A stretch of DNA of 64,000 nt from RPRB01 sp035501615 (GCA_035501615.1 DATJVY010000058.1:1-64000), one strand, 5' to 3'; shown: positions 51,354 to 63,761, numbered from the stretch's first letter. The notes: generated by a model not told the origin, from the sequence alone. A program made the numbers and translations.

Positions 51354-52082
51354 TCACTCCACGCGGAGCACTGCGCCCTCGGGCAGCTCGCTCCGGAGGC
51401 GCGCCACGACCAGCTCCACCCGCTCGGGCTCCGCCGCCTCCACCGTCACCCGGACACGGTGGTCTGCCCCCGAGCTCACCGCCGGGTAGCTCCCGATCCC
51501 CACGTCGGGCATCCCCAGCGCCACCCGGTCAAGCGCCGCCGCGATCTCCGACTCGCCCCGTGACAGGTAGAGCGACCGGACGTGCACCGCCCCCTTCGGA
51601 AGCGAGGAGAGCACCGTCTCCAGCTGCAGCTTGAACAGCGAGGGAATCCCCGGCAGCAGGAACATCCCCTCCACCGCGAGGACTGGATATCCCTCCGGCG
51701 CGAGCAGCGTCGTTCCCTCCGGCGCCTCCGCCAGACGGAGCGCCTCCGCCGGAAGCGCGCTCGGGTGGGTGCTCGAGAGAAGCTCGACGATCTTCGGCAG
51801 GCGGACCACCTCCCGCCCCAGCGCCAGGGCCACCGCCCGCACCGTCACGTCGTCGTGGGTCGGACCGATGCCTCCACTGGTGATGACCCAGCGGGCGACC
51901 GCGCGCGCGTTCACCACCGCCCCGACGATCGGCTCGATCTCGTCCGGGACCACGAAGATGGCCCGCAGCGCGATGCCGTGCTCCCGCAGCCGCTTTGTCA
52001 GAAAGGGACCGTTGGCGTCCTCGACCTTCGCCGAGAGGACCTCGTTCCCGATGACGATCGCCGCCGCGCCGGTGCGTGCCAT
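51354..52082 (-). CDS. CinA-like molybdopterin-binding domain protein
   Basis: This 242-residue protein matches the N-terminal MoCF_biosynth domain of CinA: AAIVIGNEVLSAKVEDANGP, then VITSGGIGPTHDDVTVRAVA near 88, then LPGIPSLFKLQLETVL. The C-terminal nicotinamide-nucleotide amidase domain of full CinA (about 170 residues) is absent. Single-domain proteins of this type occur widely; their role is unclear. The ATG at 52082 is preferred over the GTG at 52094, which nearly touches the tmk stop. Confidence 0.85.
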   Translation of the reverse strand: MARTGAAAIVIGNEVLSAKVEDANGPFLTKRLREHGIALRAIFVVPDEIEPIVGAVVNARAVARWVITSGGIGPTHDDVTVRAVALALGREVVRLPKIVELLSSTHPSALPAEALRLAEAPEGTTLLAPEGYPVLAVEGMFLLPGIPSLFKLQLETVLSSLPKGAVHVRSLYLSRGESEIAAALDRVALGMPDVGIGSYPAVSSGADHRVRVTVEAAEPERVELVVARLRSELPEGAVLRVE

Positions 52083-52095
52083 CCCGCCGGGCACT

Positions 52096-52725
52096 CTACT
52101 TCCGACCGCGCCGCCGCAGCAGGCCCTGCGCCCGGGCGAGGATCTCCCGCGCCACCGCGTCTGGGCTCCCGCGCCCGTCCACCTGCACCACCCGCTGAGT
52201 CCGCGCGTGCCGCTTCACCACCCGCCGGTAGGCCCGTGCCACTGCCCGCTGCACCTCGTCTGCATCGAAGAGCTCCTCGGCGCCCCCCCGGCCCTGGCGC
52301 CGCCTCGCGGCCGTGCCGGGGTCCACGTCGAGGAAGACGGTCAGGTCCGCCCGGCGGGCTGCCGCATTGAGCGCCTCCACCCAGGCCAGGGGAAGCCGCA
52401 TCCCCTGGTACGCCAGCGACGAGAGGACGTAGCGGTCCGACACCACGACCTTGCCCTCGGCCAGCGCCGGGTCCACCACCGCGGCGAGGTGATGGAGCCG
52501 GTCCGCCGCGAACAGCAGGGCCAGTGCCCGGTCGGAGAGGCCGACCACCTTCCTGGTCAGCGCCTGCCGCAGCAAGGCTCCGATCGGACCGTCCGAGGGC
52601 TCGCGCGTGCTCACCACCGCATTTCCCGCCTCGCGGAGCGACTCCGCCAGACGCGCCGCCTGGGTCGTCGTGCCCGACCCGTCGATGCCCTCGAGAACGA
52701 TGAACCGCCCCGCCCCGGCGCTCAT
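52096..52725 (-). CDS. tmk: Thymidylate kinase
   Basis: This 209-residue enzyme phosphorylates dTMP. The P-loop EGIDGSGTTTQ is at residues 12-22, the DRY motif at VVSDRYVLSSLAYQG near 93, and the LID region at GRGGAEELFDAD near 148. All elements are complete. The stop lies thirteen bases before the CinA-like gene; the start overlaps the upstream membrane protein gene by four bases (ATGA). Confidence 0.95.
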   Translation of the reverse strand: MSAGAGRFIVLEGIDGSGTTTQAARLAESLREAGNAVVSTREPSDGPIGALLRQALTRKVVGLSDRALALLFAADRLHHLAAVVDPALAEGKVVVSDRYVLSSLAYQGMRLPLAWVEALNAAARRADLTVFLDVDPGTAARRRQGRGGAEELFDADEVQRAVARAYRRVVKRHARTQRVVQVDGRGSPDAVAREILARAQGLLRRRGRK

Positions 52726-53078
52726 CGCGGCAGCAGCGCCGCCGGGTCGTCCAGGTGGAGCGCCCGGTGCACCGCCTGCAAGGACGCGAACAGCTCCATC
52801 TCCCGCCGGTCGTGGGCCTTGCCGCGCCGGAGCTGGACCCAGGCGTAGATCACCAGCCCGATGGCCACCAGCACGGACGCGGCCCCGAGCACCGGGAAGC
52901 GGATCGAGTCCCAGAAGAGCTTCGCCGCCGCCCCCGCGAAGATGCACGAGGCCACCAGCGCCACCCCCGACCGGGCGAAGTGCGTCGTGCTCTCGCGCAC
53001 CGCGAGCTGGGCCTGAAGCTCCGGGAGCCGGGCGCGGGCCACCTCGGGTGACAGCTCGGTGGAGGGTTCGTCCGTCAA
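52722..53078 (-). CDS. Small membrane protein upstream of tmk
   Basis: This 118-residue protein has two hydrophobic segments (SGVALVASCIFAGAAAKLFW and VLGAASVLVAIGLVIYAWV) between charged ends. The stop overlaps the tmk start, so the two are co-translated. No family recognised. Confidence 0.75.
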   Translation of the reverse strand: MTDEPSTELSPEVARARLPELQAQLAVRESTTHFARSGVALVASCIFAGAAAKLFWDSIRFPVLGAASVLVAIGLVIYAWVQLRRGKAHDRREMELFASLQAVHRALHLDDPAALLPR

Positions 53079-53124
53079 GCGGGGGCGGACCCTACGGCAC
53101 TCGGCCGGGCGCTGACCAGAGCCG

Positions 53125-53670
53125 TCAGGGCTCCTCGGCCCGGAACGTCGCCCCGCACCCGCCGCATCTGTCCATCGACACGGGGCTGCGCTCGCCGCAC
53201 TGGGTGCAGGTCCGCAGCTCCACAGGCTCGCCGCTCGCCGCCGCCGGAACCGCCCAGGGAAGGCGCATCCCGCACCGGTCGCAGAACAGCCCCGAGGCCT
53301 GCACGTTCTTGCAATAGCGGCAGGTCGCCACCGTCGGAGCGACCGCCGCTGGGCCCTCCGACGCCGCCCGGCCTGTGTCCAGATCCACCAGCCCGCCGGC
53401 GAGAACGTCCGGGGCCCCGAGGGCCTGCGTCGCTTCCCATCCCAGGAGCGGATCTCCCGGCACCTCCGGCACCGGCCCGGTCACCGTCCGCTCGAGCCCC
53501 GGAGCAGGCTCGATCGCCAGCGAGAGCCCGTCGGCGGGGAGCTGCGTCGTCTCCAGGCCCTCCAGCGGCACGGTCAACGTCGACGCCCCGGGAGAGGGCC
53601 CGACCTGCTTCCCGCACACCTCGCACTGCCAGCCGGTGACCGGTGCCTCGCAGACGGGACAGGGACGCAC
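53125..53670 (-). CDS. Protein with several zinc-ribbon motifs
   Basis: This 181-residue protein begins with CPVC....CEVC, has CRYCKN....CDRC in the middle and CTQCGE....CGGC at the end: three double-CxxC knuckles, each able to hold a zinc ion. The spacers are Pro/Ala/Gly-rich and acidic. It begins with GTG seven bases after the pcm stop, so the two may form one operon. Function unknown; such proteins often bind other proteins. Confidence 0.75.
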   Translation of the reverse strand: MRPCPVCEAPVTGWQCEVCGKQVGPSPGASTLTVPLEGLETTQLPADGLSLAIEPAPGLERTVTGPVPEVPGDPLLGWEATQALGAPDVLAGGLVDLDTGRAASEGPAAVAPTVATCRYCKNVQASGLFCDRCGMRLPWAVPAAASGEPVELRTCTQCGERSPVSMDRCGGCGATFRAEEP

Positions 53671-53677
53671 GGTCGGC

Positions 53678-54307
53678 TCAGATCGGCTGCGGAGAGGGGG
53701 TCATCGGAACGAAGCGGACCGACAGCAGCCGCTGGGTCTCCAGCTCCCCGTCCGCTCCCTTGCGGAGCCGGATGAGTTCCTGGCCATCGTCCTGGCTCCC
53801 GATGGGACCCACCAGCCGGCCCCCGGGCGCGAGCTGCTCCACGAGGGTGAGCGGGATCCGCTCCGGAGCCGCCGTCAGCACGATGGCGTCGAACGGAGCG
53901 GCCTCGGGCCATCCGGCGAAGCCGTCCCCCACCCGGAGGTGGAGTCGAGGCCCGGCGAAGGGCCTGAGATTCTCGGCCGCGCTGCGCGCCAGCCCCTCGC
54001 GCACCTCGATGCTGTAGACGTCGGCGCCGAGCAGATGCAGGACCGCGGCCTGGTACCCGGACCCGGTGCCAATTTCGAGTACGCGGTCCCCCGGCCGGAC
54101 CTCGAGCGCCTCGCTCATCAGCGCCACCACGAACGGCTGGCTGATCGTCTGCGCCTCCCCGATGGGGAGGGCCTCGTCCTGCGAGGCGAGGTCCCGCAGC
54201 CGGTCGGGCACGAAGTCCGCCCGGGAGAGCAGCGTCATCGCCGCCAGCACCCGCTCGTCGCGGATGCCGTGCCGGCGCAGCGCAAGGATGAGGCGACCGT
54301 CCTCCAT
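53678..54307 (-). CDS. pcm: Protein-L-isoaspartate O-methyltransferase
   Basis: This 209-residue enzyme repairs isoaspartate in aged proteins using S-adenosylmethionine. RDERVLAAMTLLSRADFVPD, SQPFVVALMSEAL, VLEIGTGSGYQAAVLHLL near 77 (SAM site), and DAIVLTAAPERIP near 145 are as in the family. The start at 54307 lies upstream of the zinc-ribbon gene and downstream of recG. Confidence 0.93.
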   Translation of the reverse strand: MEDGRLILALRRHGIRDERVLAAMTLLSRADFVPDRLRDLASQDEALPIGEAQTISQPFVVALMSEALEVRPGDRVLEIGTGSGYQAAVLHLLGADVYSIEVREGLARSAAENLRPFAGPRLHLRVGDGFAGWPEAAPFDAIVLTAAPERIPLTLVEQLAPGGRLVGPIGSQDDGQELIRLRKGADGELETQRLLSVRFVPMTPSPQPI

Positions 54308-54342
54308 GTCACGCCGAACGTAAAACGGCCGGGCGGGCCTGG

Positions 54343-57216
54343 CTATCCCACCTGCGCCAGGGACAGCTTTCCCTCCCAGCGCTCCTCCAGGGCTCGGTGC
54401 AATCCACGGTGCTCGGGGCGGGTCAGCCGGGAGTCGGTGGCGGCGATGGCCCTGGCCTCCTCCGCCGCCACCGCCGAGAGCGCCTGGTCCCGGCCCAGCT
54501 TGGCCACGCTGAGCTCCGGCAACCCGCTCTGCTTGGTTCCGAGGAACTCGCCCTCACCACGAAATTCGAGGTCCCTCTCGGCGATGACGAACCCATCGGT
54601 GCTCTGCTCGAGCACCTCGAGGCGAGCGCGCGCGTCGGCGCCCCCGGCGAAGGAGGGCAGCAGATAGCAGAACGAGGCGGCCGCCCCGCGCCCCACCCGC
54701 CCCCGGAGCTGGTGCAGCTGCGACAGCCCGAACCGCTCCGCGTGCTGGATGACCATGACCGAGGCATTGGCGACATCCACCCCGACCTCGACGACGGTGG
54801 TGCAGACCAGCGCGTCCACCCGCCCCTTGCGGAAGGCGTGCATCACCGCGTCCTTCTCCTCCTGCTTCAGCCGCCCGTGCAGCAGCTCCACCCTCCGGTG
54901 AGGCCATCGCGCCCGCAGCTCCTCGGCGCCGCGGGTGGCATCGGCGAGGTCGACCTTCTCCGACGCCTCGACCAGCGGGTAGAGCACGTACGCCTGGCGG
55001 CCCTTTCGCAGCTCGAGCTCGACCGCCTCCCAGACCTCCGGCTGCCGTGGAGGCGTGGCCACCCGGGTGGTGATGGGAGTCCGTCCCGGGGGGAGCTCGT
55101 CCAGGACCGACAGATCCAGGTCACCGTAGAGCGTCATCGCCAGCGTGCGCGGGATGGGCGTGGCGGTCATCACCAGCACGTCCGGCCGGCGTCCCTTGTG
55201 ACCGAGCGCCTGCCGCTGGAGCACGCCGAAGCGGTGCTGCTCGTCGATGAGCACCAGCCCCAGCCGGTGAAAGGCGAGCCCTTCCTGGATCAGCGCCTGC
55301 GTCCCGACCGCGATGCGCGTCCGGCCCGACTCCACCGACGCGCGAGCGCGCCGCTTCTCCGCCGGCGTGCCGCCCCCGGTCACCAGCGTCACCTCCACGC
55401 CCGCGGGGCCGAAGAGCCGGGCGAACGTCGCGTGGTGCTGCGCGGCGAGAATCTCGGTCGGCGCCATGAGCGCCACCTGCCACCCGTCCTCCACCGCCAG
55501 TGCCGCGGCCACCACCGCCACCGCCGTCTTCCCCGACCCCACGTCGCCCTGGAGGAGGCGGTGCATCGGCTCGGGCTGCGCCATGTCGCGGCCGATCTCC
55601 GCCACCGCCCGGGCCTGGGCACGGGTCAAGGTGAAGGGCAGGAGCCCGCGGGCGCGGGCGAGCCGCTCTCCGTCCACGTGGAAGGCGATGCCGGGCTCGT
55701 GCTTCACCCCCTGACGCCGCAGCGCCAGTCCCAGCTGGAGGAGGAACAGCTCGTCGAAGGCGAGACGGCGGTGTGCCGGGCTGCGGTGGTCCTCCAGGGC
55801 GGCCAGGTCGTCGTCGGGGGCCGGCTGGTGGATGCGGGCCAGCGCCTCCGCCAGGCTCGGGAGCGCGAGGCGCCGGCGCAGCTCGGGCGGGAGCGGATCC
55901 TCCACCGCGCCGAGGTGTGCCGCGGCCACCCGGGCCACGAGCGTGCGCACCTGGCGCTGCTCGTGGCGCTCGAACCCCGGGTAGATCGGGACGACGCGAC
56001 CGACGTGGAGCGACGGTCCGCTCCCCTCCTCCGCCGGCTCGATCTCCGGGTGAACCATCTCCCGGCCACCCGCCGTGGCCCGGAGCTCCCCGGAGACGAT
56101 GAGCCGCTTGCCCACCGGGACCCGTGACTTCATCCACGGCCCGCTCTGGAACCAGGTGAGCGCGATGCTCCCCGTCTCGTCGGCGAGCACCGCCTGGAAC
56201 CCCCGCTTGCCGGGGCGAATCATCAAGTCTCGCGCCATCCGGACCGTGCCCACCGCCACGCCCCGCTCCCCCGGCCGCAGCTCGCGCAGCGTGGAGAGCG
56301 TGCGCCGGTCCTCGTAGGTGCGGGGAAGCAGGAACAGGAGGTCGCCCACCCGCTGCAGCCCCTTCCTCGAGAGAACCTCGACGAGGCGCGGGGGCACGCG
56401 GATGCCGCTCCCCCCGATGGGCTGGGCCAACGGTCCCCGGCTCGGCGCCGCGACCACGGGGCGCGCCACCTCCTCGTCGGGCTCGGCCGATCGGGGACGG
56501 GAGCGAGCCGGCTTGCGCGTCCGGCTCCGGGTGGGGCGGGGCTCGTCCAGGAGGCCCGGCTGGGCACCGCCAACGGCGCGCCCCCGATGACGGGTGCTCG
56601 CACGCGCGGGGCTCGAGGACGGCGACCGCAGAGGAGGCTCGACCGCCGTGCCCTCCGCGGACGACGGGCCTGGCACGCCGAGGGACTTTGGACGCGCCCC
56701 TCTGGGTGGCGGTACCGCCAGCGCCTCGACCATCGGGGGTTCCGGCGACGGCGGGCCGGCCGGACCAGAGAAGCCTGGACGCGCCCCGCTGGACTCGTTC
56801 CGCGATGGCACCGGGCCGGGGTGCCCGCCCGTCCCCGCCGAGGTGGAGCGAGCCGACGCGGCACGGCGTCCGGTCTCGACCTGGCTCGCACCACCGCCCG
56901 CCGGTCCCCTTCCGGCCACCGCTCGGGTCCCCGGCGGCGCACCCACCGGGACCGCCTGCGATGCCGCCTCCGCCTCACGCACCCGCGGCGCCAGCGCGCG
57001 GAGCGCCTCCCTCGACTCCGGGCCTCCCCGAAGCAGCGCCTGCGCCACTCGCTCCAGGAGCCGCACGTCGTTCCCGGTGCCCGACGCGCGCGCGCCGGCG
57101 AGCGCCGTCTGCACCAGCCCCTCCAGCCCCTTCACCGTCGACAGGCGCGTGAAGTCGCTCTGCGCCAGGAAGCGCAGCGGGGCGACGAGCGGCTGGAGGT
57201 AAGGGACGGAAGGCAT
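54343..57216 (-). CDS. recG: ATP-dependent DNA helicase RecG with N-terminal extension
   Basis: This 957-residue protein is a branch-migration helicase that rewinds stalled forks. The wedge OB domain starts near residue 285, motif I (QGDVGSGKTAVAVV) is near 557 and the DEQH box (LIDEQHRFGVLQR) near 655. QLRGRVGRGAAASF near 830 is motif VI, and the C-terminal DLEFRGEGEFLGTKQSG is the RecG signature. RecG is usually about 690 residues; the first 270 here comprise a helical part (RFLAQSDFTRLSTVKGLEGL) and a disordered Pro/Arg/Ser-rich stretch. A similar extension is seen in other myxobacterial RecG proteins (recalled). Confidence 0.92.
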   Translation of the reverse strand: MPSVPYLQPLVAPLRFLAQSDFTRLSTVKGLEGLVQTALAGARASGTGNDVRLLERVAQALLRGGPESREALRALAPRVREAEAASQAVPVGAPPGTRAVAGRGPAGGGASQVETGRRAASARSTSAGTGGHPGPVPSRNESSGARPGFSGPAGPPSPEPPMVEALAVPPPRGARPKSLGVPGPSSAEGTAVEPPLRSPSSSPARASTRHRGRAVGGAQPGLLDEPRPTRSRTRKPARSRPRSAEPDEEVARPVVAAPSRGPLAQPIGGSGIRVPPRLVEVLSRKGLQRVGDLLFLLPRTYEDRRTLSTLRELRPGERGVAVGTVRMARDLMIRPGKRGFQAVLADETGSIALTWFQSGPWMKSRVPVGKRLIVSGELRATAGGREMVHPEIEPAEEGSGPSLHVGRVVPIYPGFERHEQRQVRTLVARVAAAHLGAVEDPLPPELRRRLALPSLAEALARIHQPAPDDDLAALEDHRSPAHRRLAFDELFLLQLGLALRRQGVKHEPGIAFHVDGERLARARGLLPFTLTRAQARAVAEIGRDMAQPEPMHRLLQGDVGSGKTAVAVVAAALAVEDGWQVALMAPTEILAAQHHATFARLFGPAGVEVTLVTGGGTPAEKRRARASVESGRTRIAVGTQALIQEGLAFHRLGLVLIDEQHRFGVLQRQALGHKGRRPDVLVMTATPIPRTLAMTLYGDLDLSVLDELPPGRTPITTRVATPPRQPEVWEAVELELRKGRQAYVLYPLVEASEKVDLADATRGAEELRARWPHRRVELLHGRLKQEEKDAVMHAFRKGRVDALVCTTVVEVGVDVANASVMVIQHAERFGLSQLHQLRGRVGRGAAASFCYLLPSFAGGADARARLEVLEQSTDGFVIAERDLEFRGEGEFLGTKQSGLPELSVAKLGRDQALSAVAAEEARAIAATDSRLTRPEHRGLHRALEERWEGKLSLAQVG

Positions 57217-57258
57217 CGGCCGGAGACGGGCACGACAGCCTACTCCCGGGGTCCGCCG

Positions 57259-57743
57259 CTACTCCTCGGTCTCCACGAAGAGGACCTCGACCACCTCGTA
57301 CTCGCGGGGCCCACCGGGGCTCTGGACGGTCGCCAGGTCGCCCACCGCCTTCCCGATCAGCCCGCGGGCGAGCGGCGAGGTGACCGAGACGAGCCGGCGC
57401 TTGATGTCCGCCTCCAGCTCGCCCACCAGGGTGTAGGTCACTTCCTTCTCGGTCTCGACGTCGAGGAGCTTCACCGTCGCCCCGAACACCACCTTGTCGC
57501 CGGAGAGCCTCGAGACGTCGACGACCTCGGCGCGGGCGATCCAGTCGTTCAGGGAGTTGATCCTCCCCTCGATGTGCGACTGCTTCTCCTTGGCGGCGTG
57601 GTATTCGGCGTTCTCCCGCAGGTCGCCGTGTCCGCGCGCGACCTCGATCTCCCTGGAGATCTTCAGGCGCTCCACGGTCTGGAGCTGCTTCAGCTCGTCC
57701 TTCAGACGCCGGAGGCCCGACGCGGTGATGGGGATACGGCCGC

Positions 57744-57747
<4 letters not shown>
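57259..57747 (-). CDS. greA: Transcription elongation factor GreA
   Basis: This 162-residue protein has a coiled-coil finger (LRRLKDELKQLQTVERLKIS, then GDLRENAEYHAAKEKQSHIE) with the conserved acidic tip (the D and E in DLRENAEY). The globular C-terminal part includes SPLARGLIGKAVGD. It rescues stalled RNA polymerase by stimulating transcript cleavage. The ATG at 57747 overlaps the carB stop. Confidence 0.95.
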
Positions 57748-60983
<3,236 letters not shown>

Positions 60984-61062
60984 CGGAGGGGTCCCTGTAA
61001 CACGTCCAGGGGACAGATCCACCCGCCCCTCCGGGCGCCGTCTCGCCGGGCGCTTCGTCGTC

Positions 61063-62259
61063 TCAGACGAGCGCGGCGGCGAAGTCCCGGAGCCGCTGCA
61101 GGCCCTTCTCGAGCGTAGCGCGCGAGGCGGCGAACGAGAACCGGAGGTGGCCCGGCGCACCGAACGGCTCTCCCGGGACCGCGGCGACCAGCAGGTCCTC
61201 CAGGAGGCGCTCCGAGACGTCGTGCGCGGACTCGAGCTTCTTGCCCTTCCAGCTCTTCCCGAGCCACGCGCTCACGTCGGGGAAGGCATAGAAGGCTCCC
61301 TCGGGCCTCGCGCAGCGGATGCCGGGAATCTGGGAAAGACCGCCGTGCAGAAGATCACGGCGCTGGTGGAACTCCTTCACCATCGCCTGGATCGGCTCCT
61401 GCGGTCCCGTCAGCGCGGCCAGCGCGGCCCGCTGCGTGATGCTGTTCACGTTGGAGGTGGCCTGGTCCTGCACCAGCTGCATCCCGAACACGAGCGCCTT
61501 CGGTCCGGCCGCGTAGCCCATCCGCCAGCCCGTCATCGCGAAGGCCTTGCTCATCCCGTTCACCACCAGCGTGCGGCTCCGCAGCGACGGGGCGACGTTG
61601 GCGACGTTCACGAAGGGCTTCCCGGTGTAGAGGAGCCGCTCGTAGATGTCGTCGGTGATGGCCAGGACGTCGGGATGGCGCTCGACCACCGCCGCCAGCG
61701 CCTCGAGGTTCTCCCGGGGGAGGACCGCGCCGGTCGGATTGCTCGGGCTGTTGAAGATGACTGCCCGCGTCCGCGGCGTGATGGCCCGGGCGAGCGCGGC
61801 GGGGTCGGGGTGGAACCCGTCCTCCACCCGCGTGGGGACGACGACCGGGCGCCCCCCGGCGAGGAGCACCTGCTCCGGGTAGCTCACCCAGTAGGGGGCG
61901 AACATCACCACCTCGTCCCCGTCGGAGAGCAGCGCCTGGAAGCAGTTGTAGAGGGCCTGCTTGCCGCCGTTGGTGGTGATGACCTGCTCGGGGGTGAAGT
62001 CGAGCTGGTTCTCCTCCTTCAGCTTCTTGACGATGGCCGCGCGGAGCTCGGGGATGCCGGCGGTGGCGGTGTACTTGGTGAAGCCCTCCCGCAGCGCCTG
62101 GATCGCCGCCTCCTTGACGTGGGCCGGGGTGTCGAAGTCCGGCTCTCCCGCCGACAGCCCGGCGACGTCCTTCCCCGCGGCGGCGAGGGCCTTGGCCCGG
62201 GCGTTGAGGGCGAGGGTGGGCGATGGCTGGATGTCGGCGAGGCGGCGGGCGAGCTTCAT
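61063..62259 (-). CDS. Class I PLP aminotransferase (aspartate aminotransferase type Ib)
   Basis: This is a 398-residue protein. The PLP lysine is in VNGMSKAFAMTGWRMGYAA near residue 235, with NPTGAVLPR near 172, SAGEPDFDTPAHV near 35 and RFSFAASRATLEKGLQRL at the end. The whole is typical of the thermostable bacterial aspartate/prephenate aminotransferase group. It transfers an amino group between aspartate and 2-oxoglutarate. It lies just upstream of carB on the same strand, about 80 bases apart. Confidence 0.92.
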   Translation of the reverse strand: MKLARRLADIQPSPTLALNARAKALAAAGKDVAGLSAGEPDFDTPAHVKEAAIQALREGFTKYTATAGIPELRAAIVKKLKEENQLDFTPEQVITTNGGKQALYNCFQALLSDGDEVVMFAPYWVSYPEQVLLAGGRPVVVPTRVEDGFHPDPAALARAITPRTRAVIFNSPSNPTGAVLPRENLEALAAVVERHPDVLAITDDIYERLLYTGKPFVNVANVAPSLRSRTLVVNGMSKAFAMTGWRMGYAAGPKALVFGMQLVQDQATSNVNSITQRAALAALTGPQEPIQAMVKEFHQRRDLLHGGLSQIPGIRCARPEGAFYAFPDVSAWLGKSWKGKKLESAHDVSERLLEDLLVAAVPGEPFGAPGHLRFSFAASRATLEKGLQRLRDFAAALV

Positions 62260-62337
62260 GACCCACCCGTACCAGCCCGGCCCGACGTCACTCAAGGGCA
62301 GGAGGGGCACGGCCGGGAGGCCTGTCCCCCGGGGACC

Positions 62338-63063
62338 TCAACCCAGCAACCCCTCGTCCTTCGCCAGCCAGGCCAGGCGCGCCTTGGCCCGCTCGAAGCG
62401 CTTGCGGAGCGTCCCCTCCTCGAGGCCCTCGCCGTCGCCCAGCGTCCCGGCGATGTCCCGGAACGACAGGCCGTGGTCCACCCGGAGGACGAGCAGGTGC
62501 TGGTCCTCGAGCGAGAGCGAGGCGCGAAGTCGCTCCAGCGCGTCCAGCCGGCGGTCGCGGGAGATCGACGCCGTCCCGCGCACCTCCGCCGCGATGCGAC
62601 CCGCCTCGGTGGTGGGCAGGCCCCGCCGCTTTCGCCTCCAACCCTCCTCGCGGAGCCGGACCGCCTCGCGGACGTCCAGCCCCCGCGCACGGACGGCCGA
62701 GCCGTGACCGGCCACCCGGAGGGGTCGGATCTCCGTCAGCGCGTCGTGGATCTCGGCGGCAAGACCCTCGGCCAGATGGGCTCGCTCCTTCCCTGGCGAG
62801 AGGCCCTCGAAGGGGAGGACCGCGATCGACTGGCCGTCGAGCTTGACCGTGACCGGCCGGGTGGAGAGGTCCCAGAAGGCGAGCAGCGCGGCGAGACCGG
62901 TGAGGGCCGCCATCGCCCAGAGGCGGCGCGACCGGCGCCGGGCCTCTCGCTCCGGGAGGAGCTCGAGCAGATCCTCGAGCGCCGCGCCGGCATCCGGGTG
63001 ACGATCCTCGGGAGCCCGCGCCAGCATCCGCCCGAGCACCCGGGCCAGCCGGGCGGGCCGCAC
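62338..63063 (-). CDS. Continuation ORF: kinase tail, TM helix, TolB-like stretch and sigma region 4
   Basis: Read in the frame one base off the kinase frame, the protein continues from a kinase C-lobe (RLARVLGRMLARAPEDRHPD) to a membrane helix (LWAMAALTGLAALLAFWDL). A TolB/FlgO-like start follows (IAVLPFEGLSPGKERAHLAE, then PLRVAGHGSAVRARGLDV). It then passes directly into LREEGWRRKRRG and LSLEDQHLLVLRVDHGLSF, KRFERAKARLAWLAKDEGLL, which is sigma-70 region 4. The join sits at about residue 135, where TolB homology ends. The normal partner of region 4 (region 2) is missing, so a deletion has fused a kinase gene to the end of a sigma-factor gene. Confidence 0.65.
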   Translation of the reverse strand: MRPARLARVLGRMLARAPEDRHPDAGAALEDLLELLPEREARRRSRRLWAMAALTGLAALLAFWDLSTRPVTVKLDGQSIAVLPFEGLSPGKERAHLAEGLAAEIHDALTEIRPLRVAGHGSAVRARGLDVREAVRLREEGWRRKRRGLPTTEAGRIAAEVRGTASISRDRRLDALERLRASLSLEDQHLLVLRVDHGLSFRDIAGTLGDGEGLEEGTLRKRFERAKARLAWLAKDEGLLG

Positions 63064-63761
63064 CGGCGGCCGCGATGCGCGCGGGAAACCGTCCTCGGGG
63101 GGTGTCCGCCGACCATCGTGCAGAGAAGCGCCCCGAGCGCGTAGACGTCGGTTCGCGCATCCTCCGGCTCGCTCCGCCGCTGCTCCGGGGCCATGAAGCC
63201 TGGAGTTCCCCCATCGACCTTCCGGTGCCCGAAGGCGTGGGCCATGCCGAGGTCGAGGATCTTCACCCGTCCGTCGTCGCAGACGAAGACGTTGCCCGGC
63301 GCGAGGTCGCGATGCACCACGCCGGCCGCGTGCGCGTGGGCGAGCCCGCGGGCGACCTCGACCGCGATGCGCAGCGCCTCCGGGCGAGCGAACCCGCGCC
63401 GCTGGACTCGCTCCGCGACCGTCGCACCGCGGAGCAGCTCGAGGACGAGGTACGGCCCGTGCGGGCTCCGGCCCAGGTCGAAGAGGGTGACGATGTTCGG
63501 GTGCGAGAGCCGCGCCGCCGCCTCGGCCTCGAGGAGGAGCTGCGCCTCCCGCGCCTCGCTCCGCCGCCCCGGGCGGAGCACCTTGAAGGCCACCGTCCGT
63601 CCGAGCTCGAGGTCGCGAGCCTGGTACACCACGCCGAAGCCGCCGCGGCCGAGCTCACGCTGGATCTCGAAGCGGCCCACCCGCGTGCCGGGAGCGAGGG
63701 AGGCCTCCTCCTCCGCCACCGGCTCGGGCGCCCGGAAGAGCTCCTCCAGGAGCGCCGACAT
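62736..63761 (-). CDS. Hanks-type Ser/Thr protein kinase, frameshifted near the C-lobe
   Basis: The kinase domain runs from FEIQRELGRGGFGVVYQARD (P-loop), AFKVLRPG (Lys) and VVHRDLAPGNVFV to KILDLGMAHA (DLG instead of DFG), GTPGFMAPEQ and DVYALGALLCTMVGGHPP. At the last phrase the frame loses the expected sequence: after a C6 run at 63097-63102 the correct continuation is one base off (the entry at 62338). In this frame translation ends at 62736 after about 90 unrelated residues. The catalytic loop has Ala where HRDLKPxN has Lys. The ATG at 63761 starts before the kinase; an upstream GTG is possible. Confidence 0.7.
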   Translation of the reverse strand: MSALLEELFRAPEPVAEEEASLAPGTRVGRFEIQRELGRGGFGVVYQARDLELGRTVAFKVLRPGRRSEAREAQLLLEAEAAARLSHPNIVTLFDLGRSPHGPYLVLELLRGATVAERVQRRGFARPEALRIAVEVARGLAHAHAAGVVHRDLAPGNVFVCDDGRVKILDLGMAHAFGHRKVDGGTPGFMAPEQRRSEPEDARTDVYALGALLCTMVGGHPPRTVSRAHRGRRCGPPGWPGCSGGCWRGLPRIVTRMPARRSRICSSSSRSERPGAGRAASGRWRPSPVSPRCSPSGTSPPGRSRSSSTASRSRSSPSRASRQGRSEPIWPRVLPPRSTTR

